This document shows, in pieces, positions 53,499 to 61,289 of a stretch of 64,000 bases of DNA (the stretch's first letter is position 1; each line of letters opens with the position of its first letter). A model generated the notes under the pieces. The model was not told where the DNA came from. It worked only from the letters and a program-made list of their open reading frames with translations, and did no database searches. Location: assembly GCA_963711705.1 (NCBI GenBank), contig CAVQFM010000011.1, positions 182,841 through 246,840 on the forward strand, in the 5' to 3' direction. This stretch comes from RYN-230 sp963711705 (GTDB taxonomy: Bacteria; Actinomycetota; Actinomycetes; Streptosporangiales; Streptosporangiaceae). The translations under genes and the position numbers were made by a program.

Positions 53499-53666
53499 AT
53501 GGGCGACGAACAACCGCCTGCGTGGCCGGACGCCTTACATGAAGACATCCCGGACTGGTGGCCCTACGCGGCCGAGTTCCCGCAATGGCATGTCTGGCGC
53601 GGAGTGTGCGGCTTGGTGTACGCCCGGCGGGCCGCGCACCAGCCCACCGCTCGTAGTCCGCGGTAA
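53499..53666 (+). CDS. Small GntR-partner protein, C terminus frameshifted
   Basis: A 55-residue product (MGDEQPPAWPDALHEDIPD, then DWWPYAAEFPQWHVWRGVCG, LVYARR) with GGAGG six bases before the ATG. After ARR the present frame gives a short alien tail and TAA, but the next frame reads GPRTSPPLVVRGKDAVDR, the conserved end of the family (compare 39,560-39,600). One extra G near 53,630 explains this. Downstream sequence is an attachment-type repeat, so the true end may be lost too. Role unknown; the tryptophan-rich core may bind its regulator. Confidence 0.65.
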   Translation: MGDEQPPAWPDALHEDIPDWWPYAAEFPQWHVWRGVCGLVYARRAAHQPTARSPR

Positions 53667-53692
53667 GGATGCGGTGGATCGCGCGTCCCGGA

Positions 53693-53830
53693 AGCCGCGG
53701 ATTAAAAGCTTGAGCGGGCAGGGTTTGCCGGAGTTCATATGCGTTCGTGCTGCAGCGTAGACCGCGTGCGCGTGCTCGCATGAACCCGGCCGGACTGCGG
53801 TGAACTGCAACCCAAACTGCAGCTCTGCAT
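53693..53830. repeat. Attachment-adjacent repeat, copy 1
   Basis: CGGATTAAAAGCTTGAGCGG and following about 130 bp, including GAACTGCAACCC, parallel 55322-55470. Copy 2 is joined to a tRNA-Lys 3' half; copy 1 is not, so it may be the element side of an att junction moved elsewhere. Confidence 0.6.
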
Positions 53831-53849
53831 TTGTGACCTACTCCTGGTC

Positions 53850-54288
53850 CTATGTGCCCTGGCCCGGCTCTCTCCGCCCCAGGCGATCGGCGACGAACGC
53901 CGCAAGCGCTTCTCGGGATGGGTGTCCCCAGCCGATGCAAAACGGATGCCCGGCCGGGTCTGCGTACACCTGGTGACCCTCGGCGGCATTGAGATCAGGA
54001 GCTGGCTGGAGCAGCCGGGCCCCGAGGGTGATCGCCTCTTCGTGCGCGGCTCGCTGGTCCTCGACGTGGAGGTCCAGATGCACTTGCTGGGGAGTCCCGT
54101 GCGGCCAGTCGGGCGGCACATGGTTCGGTGCCAGTTGCACGCCGATCCGCCCACTCTCCAGCAGCGTCGATGACGCTGTGCCAATCGTCGTCCTCGAAGA
54201 CGTGCCCGCCGAGGATGCCAGTCCAGAACGCGCTCTCGGCACGCAGGTCAGCCGCGTCGAACACGATTACCTGACGCACCATGTCCAT
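53850..54288 (-). pseudogene. VOC family protein, single frameshift
   Basis: The N-terminal part (VRQVIVFDAADLRAESAFWT, GILGGHVFEDDDWHSVIDAA) and C-terminal part (RIGVQLAPNHVPPDWPHGTP, QQVHLDLHVEDQRAAHEEAI, YADPAGHPFCIGW) of a glyoxalase-fold protein are in different frames. Removing one G in GAGTGGGCGG at about 54,150 joins them perfectly. The family (about 140 residues) is common in actinomycetes; function unknown. Start ATG at 54288 or 54282. Confidence 0.8.
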
Positions 54289-54550
54289 GACCCGCACACT
54301 ACGGCCGCTGTGACCGGGCCCTGCCGGGCAGGTCCTCAAGCTGTACGGGCTGCCCGGATACTAGGCGGCTACCTGGCGGCCGGCGCTTAGTGGGTGGATC
54401 GGTGGCTTGGGCAGGGCATCGCTGCGGGCCTGGCGGGCAGTTCCTCAAGACGAGCAACCATTACGCTGCAGGTACCGTGAAGGAAGGATGCGGTCAAGCC
54501 GCCGACGGTGACGGCAGTCCACGCAGCGCGTGGCCACTAGAGGGGGGCCT

Positions 54551-55165
54551 ATGGACCCTGACTGGATAAGGCGATTCGATGCGCTGACCGTCGCGAAAGG
54601 CTTGGGGTTGAGTGCGCTGCTGGCTGGCACCGGTGTCGTCACCTACATGGTGCTGAACAGCCCAACAGGTCCTGCGGCTGTGCAGCCCGGTGCCACCGTT
54701 ACCCCTACGGTCAGCTCTTCCGCGCGGGCTGTGGAGTACCGGGGTCTGCGAGGAGGATCACCTCCTCAAGCCGTGCCGGCGCCGGCTGGGCCGGGCATGG
54801 TGCCCACGCTGGGTGTCGTACCCGCAGCGGGCACGCCGTCAGTCGCACTGTCACAGTGGCGTCACCAGGGCCGGGACCCTGTGGGCCAGACGCCGACTGC
54901 GCTGGACCCGCCCACGACAGCACCACCGCCCAGGACACCGCCGCCCTGGCCGACGACACCGCCGCCCTCGCCGACGACAGCGCCGCCCTCGCCGACAACA
55001 CCGCCACCGACAACACCGCCACCGACAACACCGCCGCCGCCCTCGCCGACGACAGCTCCACCGACGACACCGCCGCCGCCCTCGCCGACGACAGCTCCAC
55101 CGACGACAGCACCACCGCCCTCGCCGACGACAGCCCCACCGACGACTGGGACTACGGGACTGTAA
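54551..55165 (+). CDS. Membrane-anchored Pro/Thr-rich repeat protein
   Basis: A 204-residue protein. After a short cytoplasmic start (DPDWIRRFDALTVAKG) there is one membrane segment (about 20-40, LGLSALLAGTGVVTYMVLNS) and an extracytoplasmic region. The last 75 residues are PPSPTTAPPTT-type repeats, encoded by near-identical DNA repeats of about 30-40 bp (54,940-55,150). G-rich ribosome site before the ATG. It may span the wall as a stalk. Repeats could be unstable in length. No domain with known function. Confidence 0.68.
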   Translation: MDPDWIRRFDALTVAKGLGLSALLAGTGVVTYMVLNSPTGPAAVQPGATVTPTVSSSARAVEYRGLRGGSPPQAVPAPAGPGMVPTLGVVPAAGTPSVALSQWRHQGRDPVGQTPTALDPPTTAPPPRTPPPWPTTPPPSPTTAPPSPTTPPPTTPPPTTPPPPSPTTAPPTTPPPPSPTTAPPTTAPPPSPTTAPPTTGTTGL

Positions 55166-55290
55166 CTTCAGCGGCTCTGCCCCCTTCGCTGCGAACTCCT
55201 GGGGGCGAGGTCCTTCGAGGTCGTTTGGGGAGGTCACCCGTTTGGCCTCGGCTTGTCGGAGGCGTGTGGGGCTGGTGGCGCCTGTGGGGC

Positions 55291-55335
55291 TGGTGGCGCG
55301 CCTGGGGCTCGAACCCAGAACCGACGGATTAAAAA
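55291..55335 (-). other. 3' half of tRNA-Lys(TTT): attachment-site scar
   Basis: Minus strand: TTTTTAATCCG (anticodon loop with one extra T), CTGGGTTCGAGCCCCAG (T arm), GCGCGCC plus ACCA (acceptor 3' strand with encoded CCA). The 5' half is absent. To the right the sequence continues into attachment-adjacent repeat copy 2. Confidence 0.75.
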
Positions 55336-55959
55336 GCTTGAGCGGGGAGGGTCCGTGGGCGTTCGTATGGGCTCGCGCCGCAGTTCGGGCGGATGCGCAG
55401 ACCTCGTTGAACCAGGCCGTACGGGAGCGAACTGCAACCCGGATTGCAACCCTGGCTGCTGCTCCCGGTCGCCAGCGATTAGCGCTGAGCGGGTTTCTCA
55501 GCAGCGTCCACTCCTGGCCGTACGTGGGACGATATGCCAGATCAGTCACTGCAGCGAGCGTTGGAGCCGACGAACAGGTGACCTCCTCGGTGTGAACTAG
55601 TGGCAGGAAGGTCAATAGAGGTCGTCTGCACAGATCAGCGGGTCAAAGCCGGACTATCCAGATCAGCGCTGGAAGATACGGTCGCTGCACCTTACTGCTG
55701 CACTCTCTGGCATCGTCTGACGCTTAAGCGTCAATTCGCTAGGTTGGCCAACGCGCCGTCTTATTGCGTTATGGACAGTGTCCATAACGAGGGCGGTGGG
55801 TCTTGTAGTTCAGAACCCTGCCTTCCCGTTGGTCCTGCTGCAGCCAACACGCCAGGGAGATCATTCCACTCTGGTCACAGAAGAAGTCGCCGTTAGGTCT
55901 CTCATGGGCGATCGTTAGGCTTGCGTTCCTGGCGGCCGGCCTACTGAACTGAGGTGACT
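55336..55959. other. Gap: attachment repeat copy 2 and a palindrome
   Basis: 55322-55470 repeats 53693-53830, with the direct repeat GCAACCCGGATTGCAACC near 55,435. At 55767-55789 CGTTATGGAC and its complement flank AGT; GTCCATAACG occurs alone at 49319-49328. No gene has family motifs or a ribosome site here. Confidence 0.5.
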
Positions 55960-57336
55960 ATGACCCGCTACGTGGTCCTCGATACCGAGACCACCGGGAC
56001 CGCACCCGAACGTGATCGCGTCGTCTGGGTGGCCGCCGCGATCGTCGAGGACCGCATCGTTACCCGACGCTGGTCGACGTTCCTTGACCCGGGGCCCAAC
56101 AGCCGGGTGCGGGTCGCCGGCATCGACCTGGTCGGCCAGCCCACATTCGCTGACGTCGCGCCGCGGCTAACCGGCATGCTTCAGGACGGCGTGCTCGTGG
56201 CGCACAACGCACCCTTCGACGTGGCTTTCCTCGCCGCCGAATACAAACGAGCCGGCCTCGCAAAGCCGGAGGTTTCAGCGATCTGCACTCTCCGCCTGGC
56301 GCGTCGCCTCGAACTCGAGGTCGCCTCGTTCAGCCTGGTGGACTGTTGTGCTCACTTCGGGATCTCGCATCAGCGGCGTCACAGGGCTGACGAGGACGTC
56401 GAGGCTACCGTGCAGCTGCTCTGTCAGCTCCTGCCGCTCGCGGCAGCCCGCGGATGGGACAGTATCGACGCGCTGGTGGATGCTTTGGCGCCCACCAGCA
56501 GCGAGCTTGTCTATACCATCGAGATCAATCTCGACGAGGTGCTCGAGAGCTGGCTTCTCGAGAAGGCCGGCTGGCGTCCCGGCGAGGAATCGGCCGAGGA
56601 GGCGATGGCCCGATACGGCCGCCAACTGCGAGCCGAGCGAGACGCTGCTTATGCCCGCATGCGACCGGAGCACCGCGCTGCCCATCAGCGCAAGGACGCC
56701 TTGGACTCAGAGGAGGTCCGTGCATCGGAATGGCTGCCGGTTCTGCACGCGCTGGAGGCTGCCGATTGCCCGGAAGTCGGCGATGCCTGGATGGAGTACG
56801 CCCGGTGCCTCCAGGGCCCGGCGCGCAACGTCAAGAGGGTCCTCGAGGCATTGCACCGAGCGCTCGATCTGTACTTGTCCTCTGCCGAAACGACCCGAGC
56901 TACGGTCGATGACGCGGTCACGTGGATCCGCATCACCTGTGATGAAGCGGATCTTCCCGACAAGCTCATTGAGGCCTACCAGACGTTCGGGCCGCGCCTG
57001 GCAGCACTGCCACCATGCGGCGAGTGCGGTGGCCTGGCAACCGGATGCCTCGGCGGGGGCGCGTGCAAGAAGGCCGATCTCGCCTCGGCCGCGGCATGGG
57101 CAGCGATTCGTGCCGCTTTCCAGACCGGAGCAGACGAGGACCCTGAGATTATTGAGAGGAGAGCGCGTGCAGTGCTCCCCTTGCTCGCCGGAGAACGCGA
57201 CCTCGCTGCATACGTCGGGCTTGGCGCACAGTTCGGAGGTCGGCTGGTGGCGTGGGGGCGGGCAGAGGATGCGCTCGCTCTCTGGGACGACGTAGTCTGC
57301 CGGCTGCGCAGACCGGGACGTATCGAACCTGGCTGA
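55960..57336 (+). CDS. DnaQ-like 3'-5' exonuclease with helical tail
   Basis: A 458-residue frame. Residues 1-170 are a DEDDh exonuclease: YVVLDTETTGTAPERDR (ExoI, Asp8/Glu10), VLVAHNAPFDVAFLAAEYKR (ExoII Asp) and RHRADEDVEATVQLL (ExoIII His/Asp), all catalytic residues present. The rest is helical and TPR-like (LHALEAADCPEVGDAWMEYA, VLEALHRALDLYLSSAETTR) with a cysteine cluster CGECGGLATGCLGGGACKK that could bind zinc. GAGG five bases before ATG at 55960. The end is probably shifted out of frame near 57,300, the true tail lying in the next feature. Likely acts on DNA or RNA ends; island context suggests a defence or maintenance role. Confidence 0.8.
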   Translation: MTRYVVLDTETTGTAPERDRVVWVAAAIVEDRIVTRRWSTFLDPGPNSRVRVAGIDLVGQPTFADVAPRLTGMLQDGVLVAHNAPFDVAFLAAEYKRAGLAKPEVSAICTLRLARRLELEVASFSLVDCCAHFGISHQRRHRADEDVEATVQLLCQLLPLAAARGWDSIDALVDALAPTSSELVYTIEINLDEVLESWLLEKAGWRPGEESAEEAMARYGRQLRAERDAAYARMRPEHRAAHQRKDALDSEEVRASEWLPVLHALEAADCPEVGDAWMEYARCLQGPARNVKRVLEALHRALDLYLSSAETTRATVDDAVTWIRITCDEADLPDKLIEAYQTFGPRLAALPPCGECGGLATGCLGGGACKKADLASAAAWAAIRAAFQTGADEDPEIIERRARAVLPLLAGERDLAAYVGLGAQFGGRLVAWGRAEDALALWDDVVCRLRRPGRIEPG

Positions 57337-57727
57337 CCAGACTGACCGGTTTGCCGAAACGCTCGCCGCTGCCAAGCATTACGCGGACGCCGTCCGCGTC
57401 GCGGAGCCCGCTGTCGAGGCCGCGCGCCGACAAGGGCGGCCGGAGCTCTTCTGGCGGATAGCTGACCACTTCGCCTTCTACCTCGAACGCACGGGCCAGC
57501 TCGAGGAGGCCATGGGTTTGTGGCATGAAGCGATCAGCGTCGGCAGCAGCGTGCCGCGGACCTTCGACCGTCTTTCTCTTGCCCTTGACCGCGCTGGCAA
57601 CCCGGAGGCCGCCGCCGAGGTGTGCGAAAGGGGGATGGAGCGCTTCTTGGCCGAGGGGCGGCGCAACAAGCTTGTTGAGCAGATCGAGAAGCGCGGCCAG
57701 CGATGCCGCGTCAAGGCTGCCTCATGA
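57316..57727 (+). pseudogene. Out-of-frame C-terminal TPR part of the exonuclease gene
   Basis: In the +1 frame from just before the previous stop there are 130 codons of clear coding sequence (DQTDRFAETLAAAKHYADAV, RPELFWRIADHFAFYLERTG, QLEEAMGLWHEAISVGSSVP, DRAGNPEAAAEVCERGMERF, LVEQIEKRGQRC) forming TPR-like helices. No ATG or GTG occurs before codon 66, so it is not an independent gene; it continues DALALWDDVV of the exonuclease after a one-base shift near 57,300. Confidence 0.7.
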
Positions 57728-57924
57728 AGAGAAGCCTCAAATATTGTCCCCTCGATGCGAACTCCTGGCGCCGAGGTCGCTGGTGGTCGTTGGGGCAAGT
57801 AATTGTTCGATCGCGGCTCGTCGGAGGCGTTCTCGGTCGGTAGCGTTGCTGTACTTGCGCGCTGTACGACATCCTCGGTGCTGTCGCGGCGTTCATCGTC
57901 GTGGTGTCGATCGCCGGAGGAAGC

Positions 57925-58353
57925 ATGAGGAACGATCTGGAAAAACGTGCCCTGCGGGCCATGCAGCAGGAGCAGCAGGCACGGGAACAGCAGGCGCGGG
58001 AAGCCCACCAGGCTGGGCTCGAAAACGAGCGCAGGGAAAATGAGCGTATTCACGCTGAGAAAGCTGACGACGCCATCGCAGAGACGGAGAGGATACTCGG
58101 CATCCGCACCAGGCCCTCAGACTGGCAGCCATACCGCAGCAGGCAGGAGTACGAAAACTACCCTGCCAAAGTCACCGAAGGAGTCGAGACCGTCATCAAC
58201 GGTGTCAAGGTCTACTATCACCTGGGCGCGTGTTCTCTTGATAAAGACCGTTACTCTGGTGGCGCTGGTTATGGCAGTGGTACTCTCACCCTTGCCCAGT
58301 TCGGGCAGGCGCTGGAGATGCAGCGGAAGCAAAAGAAGCGCCGCCGACGGTAA
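57925..58353 (+). CDS. Coiled-coil protein, unknown function
   Basis: A 142-residue protein. Residues 1-60 are a highly charged coiled coil (RNDLEKRALRAMQQEQQARE, NERRENERIHAEKADDAIAE); the C-terminal half has TRPSDWQPYRSRQEYENYPA, ETVINGVKVYYHLGACSLDK and a basic end KQKKRRRR. GGAGG four bases before ATG at 57925. It follows the exonuclease gene by 200 bp in the same direction. I recognise no family. The basic tail suggests nucleic-acid contact. Confidence 0.65.
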   Translation: MRNDLEKRALRAMQQEQQAREQQAREAHQAGLENERRENERIHAEKADDAIAETERILGIRTRPSDWQPYRSRQEYENYPAKVTEGVETVINGVKVYYHLGACSLDKDRYSGGAGYGSGTLTLAQFGQALEMQRKQKKRRRR

Positions 58354-58770
58354 CGCAACGATCAAACAGGCTGTGGGGTGCTTGCGTTTAGAGCGACCGG
58401 GGCGATTTCGTACACAATTCGAGCGCCGAAGGTGCCGAACACTGCATGGCGCGATCTGCCCTGACCCTCGCTTGTAAGGTACGTCCACGTTGTCGGAAAC
58501 CGTCGCTGGCATGGGTGTCCGCCTCTCCCCCGATCGGGTGAGGTAGGTGGGAGTCCGGCCTCGTTGTGGTCAGACATGGTGGTCAGCTCTGCGACGGACG
58601 CAGGTCGGCCGCGATCTGCTGCGTAGAAGATGCGAGCTCGCCGACGTGGTGGGGCGTCTGAGTTGAAGTAGTAGTTCGGTCCAGCGAGTGTTAATCTGCA
58701 TTGACGATTGGCTTTGCACCCGCTTTGGTCGCTCTACACATCTACATTTCCTATTGAAGGAAAACCTGCA
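58354..58770. other. Gap without recognisable gene
   Basis: About 420 bp. GC falls toward the right, where the AT-rich HEPN gene begins; AAGGAAAACC before its ATG is the ribosome site. Nothing else supportable. Confidence 0.4.
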
Positions 58771-59652
58771 ATGACTAACCCTTCTGAGCCCGAGTGGGTC
58801 CTGATGATCCCGTTCATAACAGCACCGGGTTTCCCGCTTAAAGAGAGCCACACCGTGACACTCGGCGGGCTCCACGCGGAAGTGCGACCGGCCGGTTTCG
58901 ATTACACGCAAATTACAATTGACGGCATTAGATCAGCGCAAGCAGCCTTCGATCTGTTTGAGTCCATGCGAATAGGCATCCTAATAGCGAGCCTGAATAT
59001 TAATTGGGGAATACGGGTTCTATCCAATGTGCGGATCCTGGAAAGTGATTCACCCATGCCGAATGAGCCAGATGTACCGCTGATTTATCCGAAAGGCAAA
59101 AATCTTCGTCGTCTGATTGGCCATGTTGGTGTGATACAAATGAACCCTGACAAGGTCCTTCCGAAGCTGCTCGAGAGCCTTGAAATTGGGCTAAAACTGG
59201 CGTCGGCCCGAAAGGCAATGACTGATAGTCTCGTAAAACTTGCGATCGAGCTATACGTAGACACGTATTTCGAGGCTTCTGACTCGGCTCGCTTTATCGG
59301 ATTTGTTGGCGTCCTAGAGGTATTGAAAGACAAGGATTCATCTTCGGATGCAGCGACAGCACTGATTGACAAGTGGCGCCAGGAGGCAAGTATTCTGACT
59401 CATGAGGAGGCAGACTCCATACGAAGTAGCCTTGCGTATCTGAAGTCGATCTCGATCTCACGAGGTATCGGCTCCGTGGTGAAGCGTCACCTTGGCCAAG
59501 ATCGAGTGAAGGAAGCCCGAGATTTGTATACGGCCCGTAGTAGCCTCGTTCACTATGGAATACGCCCAACTGATTCTGCCGATACCGTACGCCGCACCCA
59601 AAAGCTGGTGACAGAATTGCTTGCGCATATTTTCATGGTTGGTTCCCGCTAA
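58771..59652 (+). CDS. HEPN-domain protein (ApeA-like C terminus), low GC
   Basis: A 293-residue protein. The C-terminal 130 residues carry the HEPN pattern R-x4-H in LYTARSSLVHYGIRPTDSAD preceded by helices IELYVDTYFEASDSARFIGF and SSLAYLKSISISRGIGSVVK, matching the Apea-like HEPN family. HEPN proteins of this kind are often RNases in anti-phage or toxin systems. The N-terminal 150 residues (PEWVLMIPFITAPGFPLKES, VRPAGFDYTQITIDGIRSAQ) are unassigned and may sense. ATG at 58771 with AAGGA about nine bases upstream. Codon use is far more AT-rich than neighbours, showing recent transfer. Confidence 0.75.
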   Translation: MTNPSEPEWVLMIPFITAPGFPLKESHTVTLGGLHAEVRPAGFDYTQITIDGIRSAQAAFDLFESMRIGILIASLNINWGIRVLSNVRILESDSPMPNEPDVPLIYPKGKNLRRLIGHVGVIQMNPDKVLPKLLESLEIGLKLASARKAMTDSLVKLAIELYVDTYFEASDSARFIGFVGVLEVLKDKDSSSDAATALIDKWRQEASILTHEEADSIRSSLAYLKSISISRGIGSVVKRHLGQDRVKEARDLYTARSSLVHYGIRPTDSADTVRRTQKLVTELLAHIFMVGSR

Positions 59653-59995
59653 TTACGTATAGCCGATTACAGCCATACCAAACAACAATCTGTAGCTGGC
59701 AGGCATCGTGTCAGCCTCAGACATGAGTCTGCACAGACAGCTGTTAGCACTGCGGGCCAGAGCATACCCATGGTTCTGACCGCTTGTATGCCCCATATCC
59801 AGCTACGATGTCCAGCACAGTAGTTGACCTGGGAAGGCATCTCCACTTGAGTCTGTGGCGGGTCATCATCCGCCAAGCCCGTTGGTGTCGGGTCTGGGTG
59901 TCACCAGTTGCCTCGCCTTTGATTACATGAAGCTCCCCCATCATGACGCACTGTTCTGGGAGGCTAGGCCAAAAGCGTCTCAGAAGGGGGTACAT
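59653..59995. other. Gap without recognisable gene
   Basis: About 340 bp, intermediate GC, no family motif. Possible promoter for the following gene. An in-frame open stretch from 59855 precedes the chosen start but lacks a ribosome site. Confidence 0.35.
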
Positions 59996-60688
59996 ATGCC
60001 TCTAACCTGGATACCGGGGTTGTATGGACCGGCGCGTGACATTAGCCAGGCACTTGCCAGAAGACGGCCTCCGAGGCTTAAGCATCAAATCGAGTCGACC
60101 CATTTGGGCGGTAAGACCTGGATTAGGGTCACGGCCTGGTGCGAAGGCAGTAAGTCCGTTAGCGTCCGGGGCTGCTTCGCTGAGCTATATGTGCACGCAT
60201 ACGATGCGTGTGTGGAACCCTATCCCGTGCGCATGCGTGCCATCCAATTCTCTCCAAGCGGAATCGTCAAACTAGCTCCTGGCGAGGATCCGGTTCACTG
60301 GGAGGCGCAGGTCGCTAATGATCAAGTACGACACATATCTCGCGAACACAATGCAGCAGAAACTTTGAAAACATACGGTACTCGTGGCCCGAAAATACAG
60401 GCGGAATTGCTAGAAAGAGAGCAGTCCCAGTGGGCGGAGCGCGACAAGTTCCTCTGGCGATTGGTCCGTGCCCTCGGCGGTCCTGAGAGTGTTGGCATTA
60501 GAGCTGTGATCGAGACGACGGACGGTAGAAGCATCGCGACCGCGAGAGTTGCAGTGCCGCCCGCGCCGCCGATTGCGGAACGGATGAGTGATGCCGCGAC
60601 TGTGGTTCGCCAAGCGACCCGTAGTCGCTCGAAGGTTAGCGAAGCATCATCCCTTACACGTGCCCAGGATATGGAAAGACGCAGCTAG
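59996..60688 (+). CDS. Unknown protein next to the HEPN gene
   Basis: A 230-residue protein starting MPLTWIPGLYGPARDISQAL with AAGGGGG six bases upstream. Visible segments: KTWIRVTAWCEGSKSVSVRG, CFAELYVHAYDACVEPYPVR, MRAIQFSPSGIVKLAPGEDP, WAERDKFLWRLVRALGGPES, VGIRAVIETTDGRSIATARV. The first half looks beta-rich, the second helical. No motif I can name, no signal peptide. GC is lower than in the chromosome core, like the HEPN gene, so the two may have arrived together. Confidence 0.6.
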   Translation: MPLTWIPGLYGPARDISQALARRRPPRLKHQIESTHLGGKTWIRVTAWCEGSKSVSVRGCFAELYVHAYDACVEPYPVRMRAIQFSPSGIVKLAPGEDPVHWEAQVANDQVRHISREHNAAETLKTYGTRGPKIQAELLEREQSQWAERDKFLWRLVRALGGPESVGIRAVIETTDGRSIATARVAVPPAPPIAERMSDAATVVRQATRSRSKVSEASSLTRAQDMERRS

Positions 60689-61289
60689 CGCAACACCTGC
60701 CAATGACCAGACCTAGCCATCCTTCCGATAGGCGCCGATCGAGCCGTGGAAGATCAGCGTCAAGAGTGGCGCTTGCGCCATCGCGTGCGACGCGCGTAGC
60801 GCGCTCTTGATGGTGATCTTGCGCGGTTCAATGCTGGGGTCGCCGGGAGGATGGCAGCCTTGTGCGCGGCGCGTGGTTGCGCTGGGTCGTAGGGACCTCC
60901 AGCTGCGCGGCCGGTGCTGGGGCCTGGAGCGCGCCGACGCCGCCGTGGCCCGAAGGGCCTAAGAGCGGCACGAGGCGCCCAGTGCATCACGCTCCCCCGG
61001 GGTAACTGCGGCCTGCGCCGGGCTGGAACTGCCCCACGCTTGGGTCTGCGCAACTTCGCGTGCCGCTGATCTAACGCCAGCTGACGCCGGGGTCCGGCGC
61101 GCTTGCGCGCCCTTGAAAACGTAAAGAAAGTACTCACCGCACCGGGCAACACCTGTTGTCAACGACCGTGATCACGGCCGTTTCCGCTGATCAGGTGCAG
61201 AATTGGGCAGCATTGCGAGCCGATACGAGCCCGGCAACAGATGTTGTCAGCGCCACCTGATCCTTGACACTGGCCGCTCTTGCCGCTGG
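60689..61289. other. Non-coding region with repeated dyads
   Basis: About 600 bp. Left part (60,690-61,140) has no coding signal. Right part carries CAACACCTGTTG (61147-61158), CCGTGATCACGG (61166-61177), GATCAGGTG (61189-61197), CAACAGATGTTG (61235-61246) and CACCTGATC (61254-61262): two near-identical dyads 88 bp apart plus an inverted pair. Could be regulator sites or part of an origin. Confidence 0.5.

Noticed and set aside
54711..55139. Minus-strand frame with Ser/Ala/Val repeats opposite the Pro-rich gene
   Set aside because: It is the complement of the repeat DNA; no start site or membrane signal that makes sense.
54930..55150. CRISPR array
   Set aside because: The short repeats are in frame within a Pro/Thr-rich coding region, with no unique spacers and no cas genes in the window.
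55600..55896. 98-codon plus-strand frame before the exonuclease
   Set aside because: No motif, odd composition and it runs through a palindrome; likely non-coding.
60760..61152. 130-codon minus-strand frame in the island gap
   Set aside because: Arg/Ala/Pro-rich with no motif or ribosome site; overlaps the dyad cluster.
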